Of a stretch of DNA of 64,000 bases, positions 43,945 to 52,266 are shown in pieces. Position 1 is the first letter of the stretch, and the number at the start of each line of letters is the position of its first letter. The DNA is from Rugosimonospora acidiphila (GTDB taxonomy: Bacteria; Actinomycetota; Actinomycetes; Mycobacteriales; Micromonosporaceae), in NCBI RefSeq assembly GCF_039543385.1, contig NZ_BAABJQ010000017.1, positions 1 to 64,000 of the forward strand, read 5' to 3'. Below the pieces are notes generated by a model. It searched no databases, had not been told where the DNA came from, and saw only the letters and a program-made list of their open reading frames with translations. The position numbers and the translations under genes were made by a program.

Positions 43945-44178
43945 ATGACAGCCGAGCGCTCGCTCCGCGGCCTGGCGCACCGCGCGACGCATCGCATTTC
44001 CGGGCTTCCCGCGCACGCCGAGCGTTCGGCCGGGCACCAGGGCCGGGCGCGCCACGGCCGGGCGCGCCGCCGCCTCGTCGCCCCTCGCCTCTCGCGCAAC
44101 CATTCGCCCGCCCGCCCCCCTCGGGTGATGGTGGCCTGGCAGCGGCGGATCGCGGCGTTCTTCGGTCGGGAGCTGTGA
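43945..44178 (+). CDS. Small Arg-rich ORF upstream of the oxidoreductase
   Basis: A 77-aa Arg/Ala/His-rich ORF. GAGAAGGAG stands 6 nt before its ATG, and its TGA overlaps the ATG of the oxidoreductase (TGATG), so ribosomes from it would reinitiate there. No family is recognised. It may be a real small protein, or a leader that couples translation; composition is compatible with RNA/DNA binding but proves nothing. Confidence 0.5.
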   Translation: MTAERSLRGLAHRATHRISGLPAHAERSAGHQGRARHGRARRRLVAPRLSRNHSPARPPRVMVAWQRRIAAFFGREL

Positions 44179-45137
44179 TGAAGGCGGCGGTGTTGCACGA
44201 GATCGGCGGCATCCCGCGCTATGAGGAGTTCCCGGACCCCGTGCCCGGCGAGGATGAGGTGGTCATCGACGTGCGGGCGGTCGCCGTCGAGAACGTCGAC
44301 AAGGCCGTCGCGGCCGGCACGCACTACGCGAGCCAGCGGTACGTCGCCCAGTTGCCGGCGATCCCCGCCTTCGACGGCATCGGCACACTGCCCGACGGCA
44401 CCGTCGTCGGGTTCGGCAACCCGCGCCCGCCCTACGGTGCGCTCGCCGAGAAGACGGTGGTGGCGAAGGGTTCGTTCGCTCCGATCGTGGAGGTGATCGA
44501 TCCGGCCATCGCGACCGTGCTGGGCACGGCCATCACCGGCATGTCCATCAAGACCGCCGGTGGCTTCGTGCCCGGCGAAACGGTGCTGGTACAGGGCGCG
44601 ACCGGGGTCGCCGGGCGGCTGGCGGTGAAGGTGGCCCGGCTGCTGGGCGCCGGACGGATCGTCGCGACCGGCCGCGACGACGACCAGTTGGGTGAGGTGC
44701 GCGCCCTCGGCGCCGATACGGTGATCAATACCGCGGTTTCAGACGAGGCACTGGCGCAGGCGTACCTCGACGCCCGGGGGGACGGCTACGACGTGGTGCT
44801 GGACTACCTCTGGGGCCGGCCCACCGAGATTCTGCTGCGGGCGCTGGTCCCGAAGTCGTTCGCGTTCCCGAAGCGGACCCGGGTGATCCAGATCGGTGAG
44901 TCGGCCGGCGGCGCGCTCACCCTTGCCGCGGAGAGCCTGCGCACCTCCGGGGTCGAGATCTGCGGTGCGGCCAAGGGACTTGACCCCCAGACCATGGGCG
45001 AGGTGTACGGGCAGGTCGTGACGTGGGCGCGGTCCGGCAAACTCACCTTCGACGTGGAGACGGTGCCACTGCGCGACATCGAAACCGCCTGGCAGCGCAC
45101 CGACCTACGAGGGCGCCGGCTCGTCGTGCTGCCGTAA
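44178..45137 (+). CDS. Zinc-type alcohol dehydrogenase / quinone oxidoreductase-like protein
   Basis: A 319-aa MDR protein. MKAAVLHEIGGIPRYEEFPD is the N-terminus; VLVQGATGVAGRLAVKVARL holds the NADPH-binding loop. Catalytic zinc Cys residues are absent, so it is of the quinone-reductase kind. Under the tetO/TetR pair it would be induced by whatever ligand releases the repressor. Confidence 0.88.
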   Translation: MKAAVLHEIGGIPRYEEFPDPVPGEDEVVIDVRAVAVENVDKAVAAGTHYASQRYVAQLPAIPAFDGIGTLPDGTVVGFGNPRPPYGALAEKTVVAKGSFAPIVEVIDPAIATVLGTAITGMSIKTAGGFVPGETVLVQGATGVAGRLAVKVARLLGAGRIVATGRDDDQLGEVRALGADTVINTAVSDEALAQAYLDARGDGYDVVLDYLWGRPTEILLRALVPKSFAFPKRTRVIQIGESAGGALTLAAESLRTSGVEICGAAKGLDPQTMGEVYGQVVTWARSGKLTFDVETVPLRDIETAWQRTDLRGRRLVVLP

Positions 45138-45161
45138 CGGGGACGGTATCGCGACCGCCAG

Positions 45162-45202
45162 CGGGGTGCTGACCGGCGTCATGCGCACCGGTCAACACCC
45201 CG
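45162..45202. terminator. Convergent terminator hairpin
   Basis: CGGGGTGCTGACCGG (45162-45176) and CCGGTCAACACCCCG (45188-45202) pair except for a 2-nt internal mismatch (CT/AA), around an 11-nt loop, between the oxidoreductase (+) and MFS (-) stops. Confidence 0.6.
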
Positions 45203-45223
45203 TCGAGTTCGCGCGCCAGCCGC

Positions 45224-46702
45224 TCAGCCGGCGTGCCGCGCGCGGGGTCGCTTGATCAGTGCTACCAGGTTGAGCAGCAGGCCGACCACGGCCACCGCGG
45301 TGACCAGGTTGACGCCTGGGTTGTACTGGCGGAAGTCGGCCGTCCCGGCGCTCGACGCGCCGCTGGCGACCAGTGCGGTGACCACGGCCAGTACCAGCGC
45401 GGCGCCGACCTGACCCGAGCTCTGCACCAGGCCGGAGGCCAGCCCCTGCTCCGAGTCGGCGATGCCGTCCGTCGCCTGCGACATGGCCGAGCTGAACCCG
45501 AAGGCGAATCCGGCGCCCAGCAGCACCATGGTGGGCAGGATGGTCACCGTGTAGTGCGGGGTGTTGCCCGCGGTGGCCAGGAACCAGACGTATCCCAGGC
45601 TGAGGGAGAGCATCGAGGCGACGATGAGCCGCTGCGACCCGTACCGGTCGATGAGCCGGCCCGTCAGCGGTGAGCCGAACGCGACCACGAGCCCGGCCGG
45701 CAGCAGGGCGAAGGCCATCTTCAGCGGCGACCAGTGCAGAACGTCCTGCAGGTACAGCGTCATCATGAACTGGAAGCTCAGGTACGAGCCGAACAGTGCC
45801 GCCATGCTCAGGTTGGCCCGCACGATCGAGCCGATCCTCAGGATCGCCAACCGGATCAGCGGGTGCCTGACCCGCTGCTCGGTCAGTACGAAGGTGATCA
45901 GCAGGGCGGCCGCGAGCGCGAACGAACCCAGGGTGAGCGGGTCGAGCCAGCCGCGCTGGGGCGCCGAGACCACCGTGTAGACGGCCAGCAGCATGCCGGT
46001 GGTGAGGGTGAGGGCACCGACCAGATCGTGCCCGCCCTCGGTCGCCCGCCCGTCCTTGCGGATCAGGGCGATGCCGGCGATCAGCGCGATCACCGCCACG
46101 GGCGCCGGGATCAGGAAGGTCCACCGCCAGCCCAGGCTGGTGAGCAGCCCACCGAGGATCAGTCCGCTGGAGTAGCCGCTGGCCCCGAAGACCGAGAACA
46201 CCGACAGTGCCCGGTTGCGGGCCCGACCCTCGTGGAAGGTGGTGGTCAGGATGGACAGGGCGGTCGGTGCGGTGAACGCCGCGGCCAGGCCCTTGACGAA
46301 CCGGGTGGCGATCAGCAGCGAGCCGCTGTTGATCAGGCCGCCGGTCAGCGAGGCCGCGGCGAAGACGGCGAGCGCGATCAGGAAGGTGTTGCGGCGGCCC
46401 AGCAGGTCGGCGGTGCGCCCGCCGAGCAGCAGCAGCCCGCCGTATCCGAGGACGTAGCCGTTGACGATCCATTGCAGGGAGGTGGTGGACAGGTGCAGGT
46501 CGGTGCCGATGGACGGCAGGGCCACTCCGACCATCGAGACATCGAGCCCGTCTAGGAACAGAACGGTGCAGAGCACCGCGAGAACCCCCCAGAGGCGCGG
46601 GGTCCAGCGCTGCTCCGTCGCTGAGTCGGGAAGGGCTGTGGCGGTCGCGGTCGCGGGGACCGTGGAGACCGGAATGGTGTCGGTGCTGGTCACGTCGAAC
46701 AC
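45224..46702 (-). CDS. MFS drug transporter, DHA2 (EmrB/QacA) family
   Basis: A 492-aa transporter with 14 predicted transmembrane helices. VNGYVLGYGGLLLLGG followed by GRTADLLGRRNTFLIA (motif A) and ARNRALSVFSVFGASGYSS (motif C region) are typical. Substrates are drugs or metabolites exported by proton antiport. The GTG start lies at 46702. A divergent MarR gene 94 nt away probably represses it. Confidence 0.9.
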   Translation of the reverse strand: MFDVTSTDTIPVSTVPATATATALPDSATEQRWTPRLWGVLAVLCTVLFLDGLDVSMVGVALPSIGTDLHLSTTSLQWIVNGYVLGYGGLLLLGGRTADLLGRRNTFLIALAVFAAASLTGGLINSGSLLIATRFVKGLAAAFTAPTALSILTTTFHEGRARNRALSVFSVFGASGYSSGLILGGLLTSLGWRWTFLIPAPVAVIALIAGIALIRKDGRATEGGHDLVGALTLTTGMLLAVYTVVSAPQRGWLDPLTLGSFALAAALLITFVLTEQRVRHPLIRLAILRIGSIVRANLSMAALFGSYLSFQFMMTLYLQDVLHWSPLKMAFALLPAGLVVAFGSPLTGRLIDRYGSQRLIVASMLSLSLGYVWFLATAGNTPHYTVTILPTMVLLGAGFAFGFSSAMSQATDGIADSEQGLASGLVQSSGQVGAALVLAVVTALVASGASSAGTADFRQYNPGVNLVTAVAVVGLLLNLVALIKRPRARHAG

Positions 46703-46795
46703 ATTAGATGCACGCGCATTGGTTGTCCACGCATCATTTGCATAAGCAGCTAATGTGGCTGCATTAGATGCCCACGCAGGTGTAGGATGCGGCTC
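46702..46795. promoter_or_regulatory. MFS/MarR divergent control region
   Basis: CATTAGATGC appears at 46702-46711 and 46762-46771. CTAATG (46750-46755) and CATTAG (46762-46767) form an inverted repeat. TAGGAT (46783-46788) lies 7 nt before the MarR ATG and marks a probable leaderless promoter. The repeats flank the two starts, as for MarR operators. Confidence 0.55.
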
Positions 46796-47185
46796 ATGGG
46801 ATCCGACACGGGTCTGGTCGACCGCTGGCGCTCACTGTTGAGCAGCTACAACGTGGTCGCGAGCCAGCTTGAGCGGGAACTGCAGGACGCGCACGGCCTG
46901 ACGATGAGCGAGTACGAGACGCTCGACCGCCTGATCGGCGTCGACTGTGAGAAGCGCCGCATGCAGGAGCTCGCGGCCGACATGTACCTCAGCCAGAGCG
47001 CACTGTCCCGCACCGTCGCCCGGCTGGAGAAGGGTGGCCTGGTGCAGCGGACGCTGTGCGAGGACGACCGCCGTGGCGTGTACGTGAATCCCACCGAGGC
47101 CGGCGTGCGGCGGCACGCCGAGGCCAGCAAGACCCACCGCGCGGTCCTCGCCCAGCATCTGCAGGGCCAGCCCGCGCGCGTCTGA
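46796..47185 (+). CDS. MarR family regulator
   Basis: A 129-aa winged-helix protein: LTMSEYETLDRLI, LAADMYLSQSALSRTVARLE (recognition helix) and the wing RTLCEDDRRGVYV. ATG 46796 fits the leaderless promoter; an ATG at 46787 is in frame but overlaps the -10. Divergent from the MFS transporter. Confidence 0.88.
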   Translation: MGSDTGLVDRWRSLLSSYNVVASQLERELQDAHGLTMSEYETLDRLIGVDCEKRRMQELAADMYLSQSALSRTVARLEKGGLVQRTLCEDDRRGVYVNPTEAGVRRHAEASKTHRAVLAQHLQGQPARV

Positions 47186-47241
47186 CGCCGGTTCGTCCGG
47201 CCGGGTCCCGGGACCTCGGCGGCGGCTCGGTCGGCGGCGGC

Positions 47242-47721
47242 TCAGTCGGCTGCGGGTAAGTCTCCCGGTGCGGTGCGCAGGCGGGCGATCGCCTGTGGGG
47301 TCAGGTGCCGGGCGAGGGCGTCCAGCGCGGCCCGCACCTCGGTGAGGACTTGAGGATCCCGGCTGCCCAGCGCCGCGCCGAGGGCGCTGTCGATCGGGGC
47401 GGCGCGCACCTGGGCGACGCGCTCGGAGACCTGCGATGCCGGCCGTACCAGCAGGCGGCGTCGGTCCTGGGGATCGGTCGAGGTGTCGACGGCGCCGGCC
47501 TCGCGCAGCCGCGCGACGCACGCGGACACCTTGCTCTGCGGGAAGCCGGTCCGCTCGGCGATCTCGCCCACCGCGCTGTCGGGGTGCGCGCGGATGTCGC
47601 TGGCGACGATGAGCACCGAACGGTGGCTGGTGGAGTACTGGCCGACGCCGTCGGTCGGGATGGCCTCCTCGCCAATCTTCATCAGCGTCCGCCCGAGCAG
47701 AAACAGTTCGATGCCGTTCAC
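47242..47721 (-). CDS. MarR family regulator
   Basis: A 159-aa winged-helix protein: VGEIAERTGFPQSKVSACVA is the HTH and STDPQDRRRLLVRPA the wing. It is divergent from an alpha/beta hydrolase with palindromes between the starts. The start GTG at 47721 abuts the first palindrome. Confidence 0.85.
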   Translation of the reverse strand: MNGIELFLLGRTLMKIGEEAIPTDGVGQYSTSHRSVLIVASDIRAHPDSAVGEIAERTGFPQSKVSACVARLREAGAVDTSTDPQDRRRLLVRPASQVSERVAQVRAAPIDSALGAALGSRDPQVLTEVRAALDALARHLTPQAIARLRTAPGDLPAAD

Positions 47722-47727
47722 GTCGGC

Positions 47728-47767
47728 GATGATACATCAGTTCAGATACATCTCACTTGATGCATCT
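47728..47767. promoter_or_regulatory. Two palindromes in the MarR/hydrolase control region
   Basis: GATGATACATC (47728-47738) is palindromic around ATA. AGATACATC (47744-47752) and GATGCATCT (47759-47767) form a 9-bp inverted repeat with one mismatch and a 6-bp spacer. All share ATACATC/GATG. They lie 7-46 bp upstream of the MarR start and are likely its operators. Confidence 0.6.
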
Positions 47768-47824
47768 AATCTGATGGGTTACGGTGGCCCGGCGACCGAT
47801 GAGCCGATTGCGTGGAGGACCCCG

Positions 47825-48742
47825 ATGAACAGCACCGCGACAGCCACGGTTACCCCGATCGTCGGAGCCGGCGTGTTGCCGGTGCCGGGCGCGAGGCTCT
47901 ACTACGAGGTGCGCGGCACGGGGCCGCTGCTGCTGATCAGCCAGAGCGGCGAGGGCGACGCCGAGCGCAGCACCGACCTGGTCGACCACCTCGCCGCCGA
48001 CTTCACGGTGTTGACCTACGACCGCCGGGGGCTGTCCCGCAGTACTCTCGACGACCCGGCGCGCCCGGCCACGCTGCCCGAGCACGCCGACGACGTGTAC
48101 CGGCTGGTCGCCGACCTCGCCGACGAGCCGGTCGCGATGCTCGGTTGCAGCATCGGCGCCGTCATCGGGCTGCACCTGGCGGTCCGGCACCCCGGTCGAA
48201 TCGCCACTCTCGTCGCGCACGAACCCGTCGCGCCGTGGCTGCTGCCACCGGCCGAACGCGCCCACCATGAGGCCGAACTTCGCGCGATCCAGCAGACCTA
48301 TCGCGCGGGCGGTCTACCCGCCGCGTTCGCGCAGATCGCACAGGTGCTCGGCATCGATCCGGTCAATCAGGAGGTCGAACCGGACCTGATGCCGCAGCCG
48401 ATGACGCCACAGCGGGTGGCCAACTTCGACCGGTTCATCCGGCACGACTTCACCGCCGTCGTGCGGGACGCACTGGATCCCGTGCGGGTCTCGGGCATCG
48501 CCGGTGCCAACGACGCCGCCGGTATCGCCGGTGCCAGCGACCACGCCGGGTCGACCGGCATCCGCGTCGTGCCCGCCGCCGGGCGTACCACCCCGCGTTC
48601 CGTCTTCGACCACCGCTGCGCCCAGGAGTTGGCGCTCCTCCTCGACACCGAACTCGTCGAGTTCCCGGGTGGCCACAACGGCAACACCACCCACCCCGCC
48701 GCGTACGCCGCCCAACTCCGCCGGGTCCTGCGCACCGAGTGA
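47825..48742 (+). CDS. Alpha/beta hydrolase
   Basis: A 305-aa hydrolase: DRRGLSRSTLDD, the nucleophile elbow MLGCSIGAVIGLH (GxSxG), and the catalytic His in EFPGGHNGN. AGGCG-like GGAGG sits before ATG 47825. It is divergent from a MarR repressor; such pairs often detoxify a lactone or ester ligand. Confidence 0.85.
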   Translation: MNSTATATVTPIVGAGVLPVPGARLYYEVRGTGPLLLISQSGEGDAERSTDLVDHLAADFTVLTYDRRGLSRSTLDDPARPATLPEHADDVYRLVADLADEPVAMLGCSIGAVIGLHLAVRHPGRIATLVAHEPVAPWLLPPAERAHHEAELRAIQQTYRAGGLPAAFAQIAQVLGIDPVNQEVEPDLMPQPMTPQRVANFDRFIRHDFTAVVRDALDPVRVSGIAGANDAAGIAGASDHAGSTGIRVVPAAGRTTPRSVFDHRCAQELALLLDTELVEFPGGHNGNTTHPAAYAAQLRRVLRTE

Positions 48743-48816
48743 CGCCGATCGGGGCCGGCCGTCTTCAGCGCCGGGCCTCGCCCGTGGGGCGGTGACGGCG
48801 GGTGGAGAATCCGGGA

Positions 48817-49293
48817 ATGACCGTTGCCGGGCAGGATCCTTCCCACGTCCGTTTGCTCGCCGGCAATGCCTCCAGCGGGCGCCCGGTCTACGAGGCGGTG
48901 CCGGCGCTGCCGGTCGAGCCCGGCGTCTACGACGTTCTCGGCACCCCCGGACTGGCCGCGGGTTGCGCCGCGGGGGACCGGATCCGCGTCGGCGACGATG
49001 GGAAATTCGAGGTACTGCGCCGCGGGGGAAACCTGTGCCTCCTGCTGTACCCGTCGCCACCACCGGCCGACGACGAGGTCGCCGTGCTCGTCGCGGCGTT
49101 CCAACGGCTCGACGGGCTGGTCGAGTTGCCGCCGCACCGGCGATTCGTCGTGATCACCGTGCCGGTCACCGCCGGGTTCGAGGCCGTGGAGGATGCCGTC
49201 AACGGGTGGACCGCGGCGCGCGGCTGCCCGTGGGAGTACGGGAACGTCTACGACGACGACGGCGAGGCGCTGGGTTGGTGGAGGACCGGGTGA
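48817..49293 (+). CDS. DUF4265-type protein
   Basis: A 158-aa protein. PVYEAVPALPVEPGVYDVLG and DRIRVGDDGKFEVLRRGGN match the layout of DUF4265 proteins, as far as can be judged without a search. Function unknown. ATG 48817 is used; the frame can start at 48802. Confidence 0.6.
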   Translation: MTVAGQDPSHVRLLAGNASSGRPVYEAVPALPVEPGVYDVLGTPGLAAGCAAGDRIRVGDDGKFEVLRRGGNLCLLLYPSPPPADDEVAVLVAAFQRLDGLVELPPHRRFVVITVPVTAGFEAVEDAVNGWTAARGCPWEYGNVYDDDGEALGWWRTG

Positions 49294-49326
49294 CGAACGC
49301 GGTCGCGGTCGAGGCCGACCCGGCGC

Positions 49327-50151
49327 TCACCGCTTCCACATGTAGGGCGTCGTCGTGGAGACCTTGACCAGACCGGAGCGTTCGAGGATCGGGCGCGAGT
49401 ACTCCGTCGAGTCGCTGTTGATCAGTGTCTTGCCGTTATGGAGTGCCGAACGGGCCCGCGCGGCCGTCAACGCGCGGTAGATCCCACGACCGCGCCACTG
49501 TTCGCGCGTGGCGCCGCCCCAGATTCCCGCGAAGTTGGTCCCGCTCACCGGCTCCAGCCGGCCGGCGCTGACGATCTGCCCCTCGGCCTCGGCCACCCAC
49601 ATCTCCATGCCGTCGCCGAGAGCCAGGCGGCGCAGCATCGCGTTCGCCATGTCATCGCTGGCCGGGGTGCCGAAGACCTCGTCCTGCATCGCGACCATCG
49701 CGCGGACGTCTGGCTCCTCGGTGACCCGGCGCAGGGTCACACCCTCGGGCAGCGGAACGTCGACGGCCAGCAGCCGCGCCTCGCCGACCATGATCGACTC
49801 GGTGTCGTCCGCGGTGAACCCGTTGTCCAGCAACGTCTCGTGCAACCCCGGCGCGTGATCGTGCCCGCGGGTCTTCCACTCCACCCGGTTGATTTCGGGG
49901 TCGGCCCGGTAGTGGGCGAGCACCTCCGCAACGAGCCGCCGGATCGTGCCGGCGTCCGCCCCGTCGAGGTCGCGGTAGGTGACGAAGCCACGGCCACCCG
50001 CGAAGGTCACGAGTCGCAGCGGTCCGTGTCTGGTGACCGAGATCGCGCTCGGCGTCTCGGCGTCGGTGCGTAGTTGCTCGTCATAGGCCGCGAGAAGGTG
50101 AGCAGAATCGATCACGCCCGTCACGGTGCAGTAGTGGGGCCGAAGGGGCAA
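49327..50151 (-). CDS. GNAT family acetyltransferase
   Basis: A 274-aa protein with a C-terminal GNAT domain (TREQWRGRGIYRALTAARA is motif A). The N-terminal half (YRADPEINRVEWKTRGHDHA) resembles a degenerate second GNAT domain. The GTG at 50115 could be the start. The substrate is unknown. Confidence 0.85.
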   Translation of the reverse strand: MPLRPHYCTVTGVIDSAHLLAAYDEQLRTDAETPSAISVTRHGPLRLVTFAGGRGFVTYRDLDGADAGTIRRLVAEVLAHYRADPEINRVEWKTRGHDHAPGLHETLLDNGFTADDTESIMVGEARLLAVDVPLPEGVTLRRVTEEPDVRAMVAMQDEVFGTPASDDMANAMLRRLALGDGMEMWVAEAEGQIVSAGRLEPVSGTNFAGIWGGATREQWRGRGIYRALTAARARSALHNGKTLINSDSTEYSRPILERSGLVKVSTTTPYMWKR

Positions 50152-50193
50152 CCGGTTTTTCTGGCGGCGTCGCGGTGCCTGGACCGCGGGGCG

Positions 50194-50934
50194 TCATGGG
50201 GTAAGCCAGTCGATCAGCGCCCGGGTGGCCGCGGCCGGCCGTTCCAAAGTGGACAGATGGCCGCAGTCGGGGATCACGGCCAACCGGGCGTCGGGTATCG
50301 CGTCGGCAAGCTCCCGTGCCTGCTCGACGGGGGTGACGGTGTCCTGCGCCCCGACCAGAACGAGGGTGGGACAGTCGATGGCGGCCAGGCCGTCGCGGGA
50401 GTCGGGACGGTTCATGATGGCGGCCTGTTGGCGGCCGAACGCGTCGGGACCGGTCTCATCCGCCATCTGGCGGACCAGCTGCCGCAGCTGGGCGTCGGCG
50501 ACCCGGGCGGGGTGGACCCAGCCGTCGTACAGCTCGTCGACCACCGCGTGGAACTGGCCGGTGCCCACCCGTCGCAGCTGGTCGTGCCGGCGCGCTCGGC
50601 GTTCGGGGGAGTCGGCGCGGGCGGTGGTGTCCAGCAGGGCGAGGCGGTCCACCCGGTGCGCGGCCTGCCGCATGATTTCGAAGGCCAGATAGCCGCCCAT
50701 CGACAGCCCGACGAGCGTGAAGCGCGGCGGCGACCCGGCCAGGATCGACCGGGCCAATTCGGTGAGGTCACCGGCGTGGCAGTGATTCGCCAGGGTGACC
50801 GGTCCGAGCCGCCACAGGTCGGGAAGCTGCTCGGCATACAGGAGGGGCGAGCACAGCAGGCCCGGGATGAGAACGGTCGGGATCTGGTCCACCTGCTCGC
50901 TCCGATCGGGCACCTTCGGTTGGGACTGGTCCAT
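50194..50934 (-). CDS. Alpha/beta hydrolase
   Basis: A 246-aa hydrolase: VLIPGLLCSPLLYAEQLPDL, the nucleophile elbow LVGLSMGGYLAFEI, and VIPDCGHLSTLERP with the catalytic His. It is divergent from an O-methyltransferase gene across 328 nt. Confidence 0.87.
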   Translation of the reverse strand: MDQSQPKVPDRSEQVDQIPTVLIPGLLCSPLLYAEQLPDLWRLGPVTLANHCHAGDLTELARSILAGSPPRFTLVGLSMGGYLAFEIMRQAAHRVDRLALLDTTARADSPERRARRHDQLRRVGTGQFHAVVDELYDGWVHPARVADAQLRQLVRQMADETGPDAFGRQQAAIMNRPDSRDGLAAIDCPTLVLVGAQDTVTPVEQARELADAIPDARLAVIPDCGHLSTLERPAAATRALIDWLTP

Positions 50935-51262
50935 GATTCACCGCCCTCCTCGGGCGTCCTGGGGGGAGACCAGCGACGGCGTGGCGGCCGAGGTTCCCGA
51001 TCGGCCGGTACGGCAAACGTCGCGTGTGCCATGTTCGCGGCACAAACCCGCCAGCCAGACGCCGTGACCCACGCTACCGCGGAGGCTCAGGCGTTCCCCC
51101 ATGGCGATCTGCCTGGCCGCAGGAGTTTCGTGGATTCCCACAAGAGCGACCCCGCAAATTTCGAGGGCGCAGCCGTAAAACCGCTGGTCATCGGTGGATA
51201 GCGTCGAATCGCGGCGAGTCACAGCCGACTACGAGTTGATGTAGCTACCAGGGGGACTTCAC
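50935..51262. other. 328-nt spacer between hydrolase and methyltransferase
   Basis: No convincing ORF on either strand. It ends with the methyltransferase SD (AGGGGGAC at 51250-51257). GTAGCTAC at 51240-51247 is an 8-bp palindrome. The spacer is expected to hold both promoters; none is clear-cut. Confidence 0.4.
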
Positions 51263-52261
51263 ATGGCAAACGGTTATGAATCGCTGCTCCAGATGGTCCA
51301 TGGCTTCTGGGTATCACAGATCGTCCGCACCGCCGCCGACCTGTCGCTGGCGGAGCACCTCGCGGACGGTCCGCGGACGGCAGCCGACATCGCGACCATC
51401 GAAGGCTCGGACCCGGACGCCACGCACCGGCTGATGCGAGCGTGTGCGAGCCTCGGCCTGGCCTCGCACGCCAATGGCGCTTTCGCGGGCACGCCTCTGC
51501 TCGCGTTCCTGCACAAGGACTCCCCATTGTCGTTGAGAAGCTACGCACTCGCGCAGACCGCGCCCGGGCACTGGCTCACTTGGGGGCAGACGCCCGCGGC
51601 GGTACGCGCGGGCCGGACACAATCGCACGAAGTGCTCGGCATGTCGATCTTCGACTACCTCGCCGAACACCCGGACGAGGCGGCGCTCTTCGGCACCGCG
51701 ATGACCAATCTGTCGACGCCGGTCATCCTCGGTGCCGTCGGCTCGCTCGACGTCTCGACCATCGACACCGTCGTGGATGTGGGCGGTGCCGACGGCGCCT
51801 TCGTGCTGGAGTTGCTGGCCAGGCGCGCGCATCTCAAGGGCGTCGTCCTGGACTTGCCGCACGCCGTGCCCGGCGCGACCTCGGCGGCCAAGGCGCGTGG
51901 CCTCGACGACCGGTGCACCGTGCGGCCCGGCGACTTCTTCGAGCAGGTCCCGGAGGGTGACCTGTTCCTGCTGAAACACATCCTGCACGACTGGCAGGAC
52001 GAAGAGTGTGTGCGCATCCTGCGCAACTGCCGTGCGGCCATGCGCCCGGGCGGACGGATCGCGATCGTCGAAATCGTCATGGACGAGGACGCTGGCGGCA
52101 TCGCTCCACTGATGGACATCGCCATGCTGACCATGCTCAGCGCCCGGGAACGGACCCTGGCCGAGTTTGACGCCCTGCTGGCGCAGGCCGGCCTGCGGCG
52201 CACCCGCGTGACGCAGGTGGATGACAGCCCCTACGCGGTCATCGAGGCGGTTCCCGCCTGA
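51263..52261 (+). CDS. SAM-dependent O-methyltransferase (family 2 type)
   Basis: A 332-aa protein. An N-terminal winged-helix dimerisation domain (VSQIVRTAADLSLAEHLADG) precedes a Rossmann domain with VVDVGGADGAFVLELLA (SAM) and LLKHILHDWQDEECVRIL, the His/Asp block of plant/antibiotic O-methyltransferases (DnrK-like). It could act on a polyketide-like or phenolic substrate. Convergent with the PucR gene (5-nt gap). Confidence 0.9.
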   Translation: MANGYESLLQMVHGFWVSQIVRTAADLSLAEHLADGPRTAADIATIEGSDPDATHRLMRACASLGLASHANGAFAGTPLLAFLHKDSPLSLRSYALAQTAPGHWLTWGQTPAAVRAGRTQSHEVLGMSIFDYLAEHPDEAALFGTAMTNLSTPVILGAVGSLDVSTIDTVVDVGGADGAFVLELLARRAHLKGVVLDLPHAVPGATSAAKARGLDDRCTVRPGDFFEQVPEGDLFLLKHILHDWQDEECVRILRNCRAAMRPGGRIAIVEIVMDEDAGGIAPLMDIAMLTMLSARERTLAEFDALLAQAGLRRTRVTQVDDSPYAVIEAVPA

Positions 52262-52266
52262 CCCGG

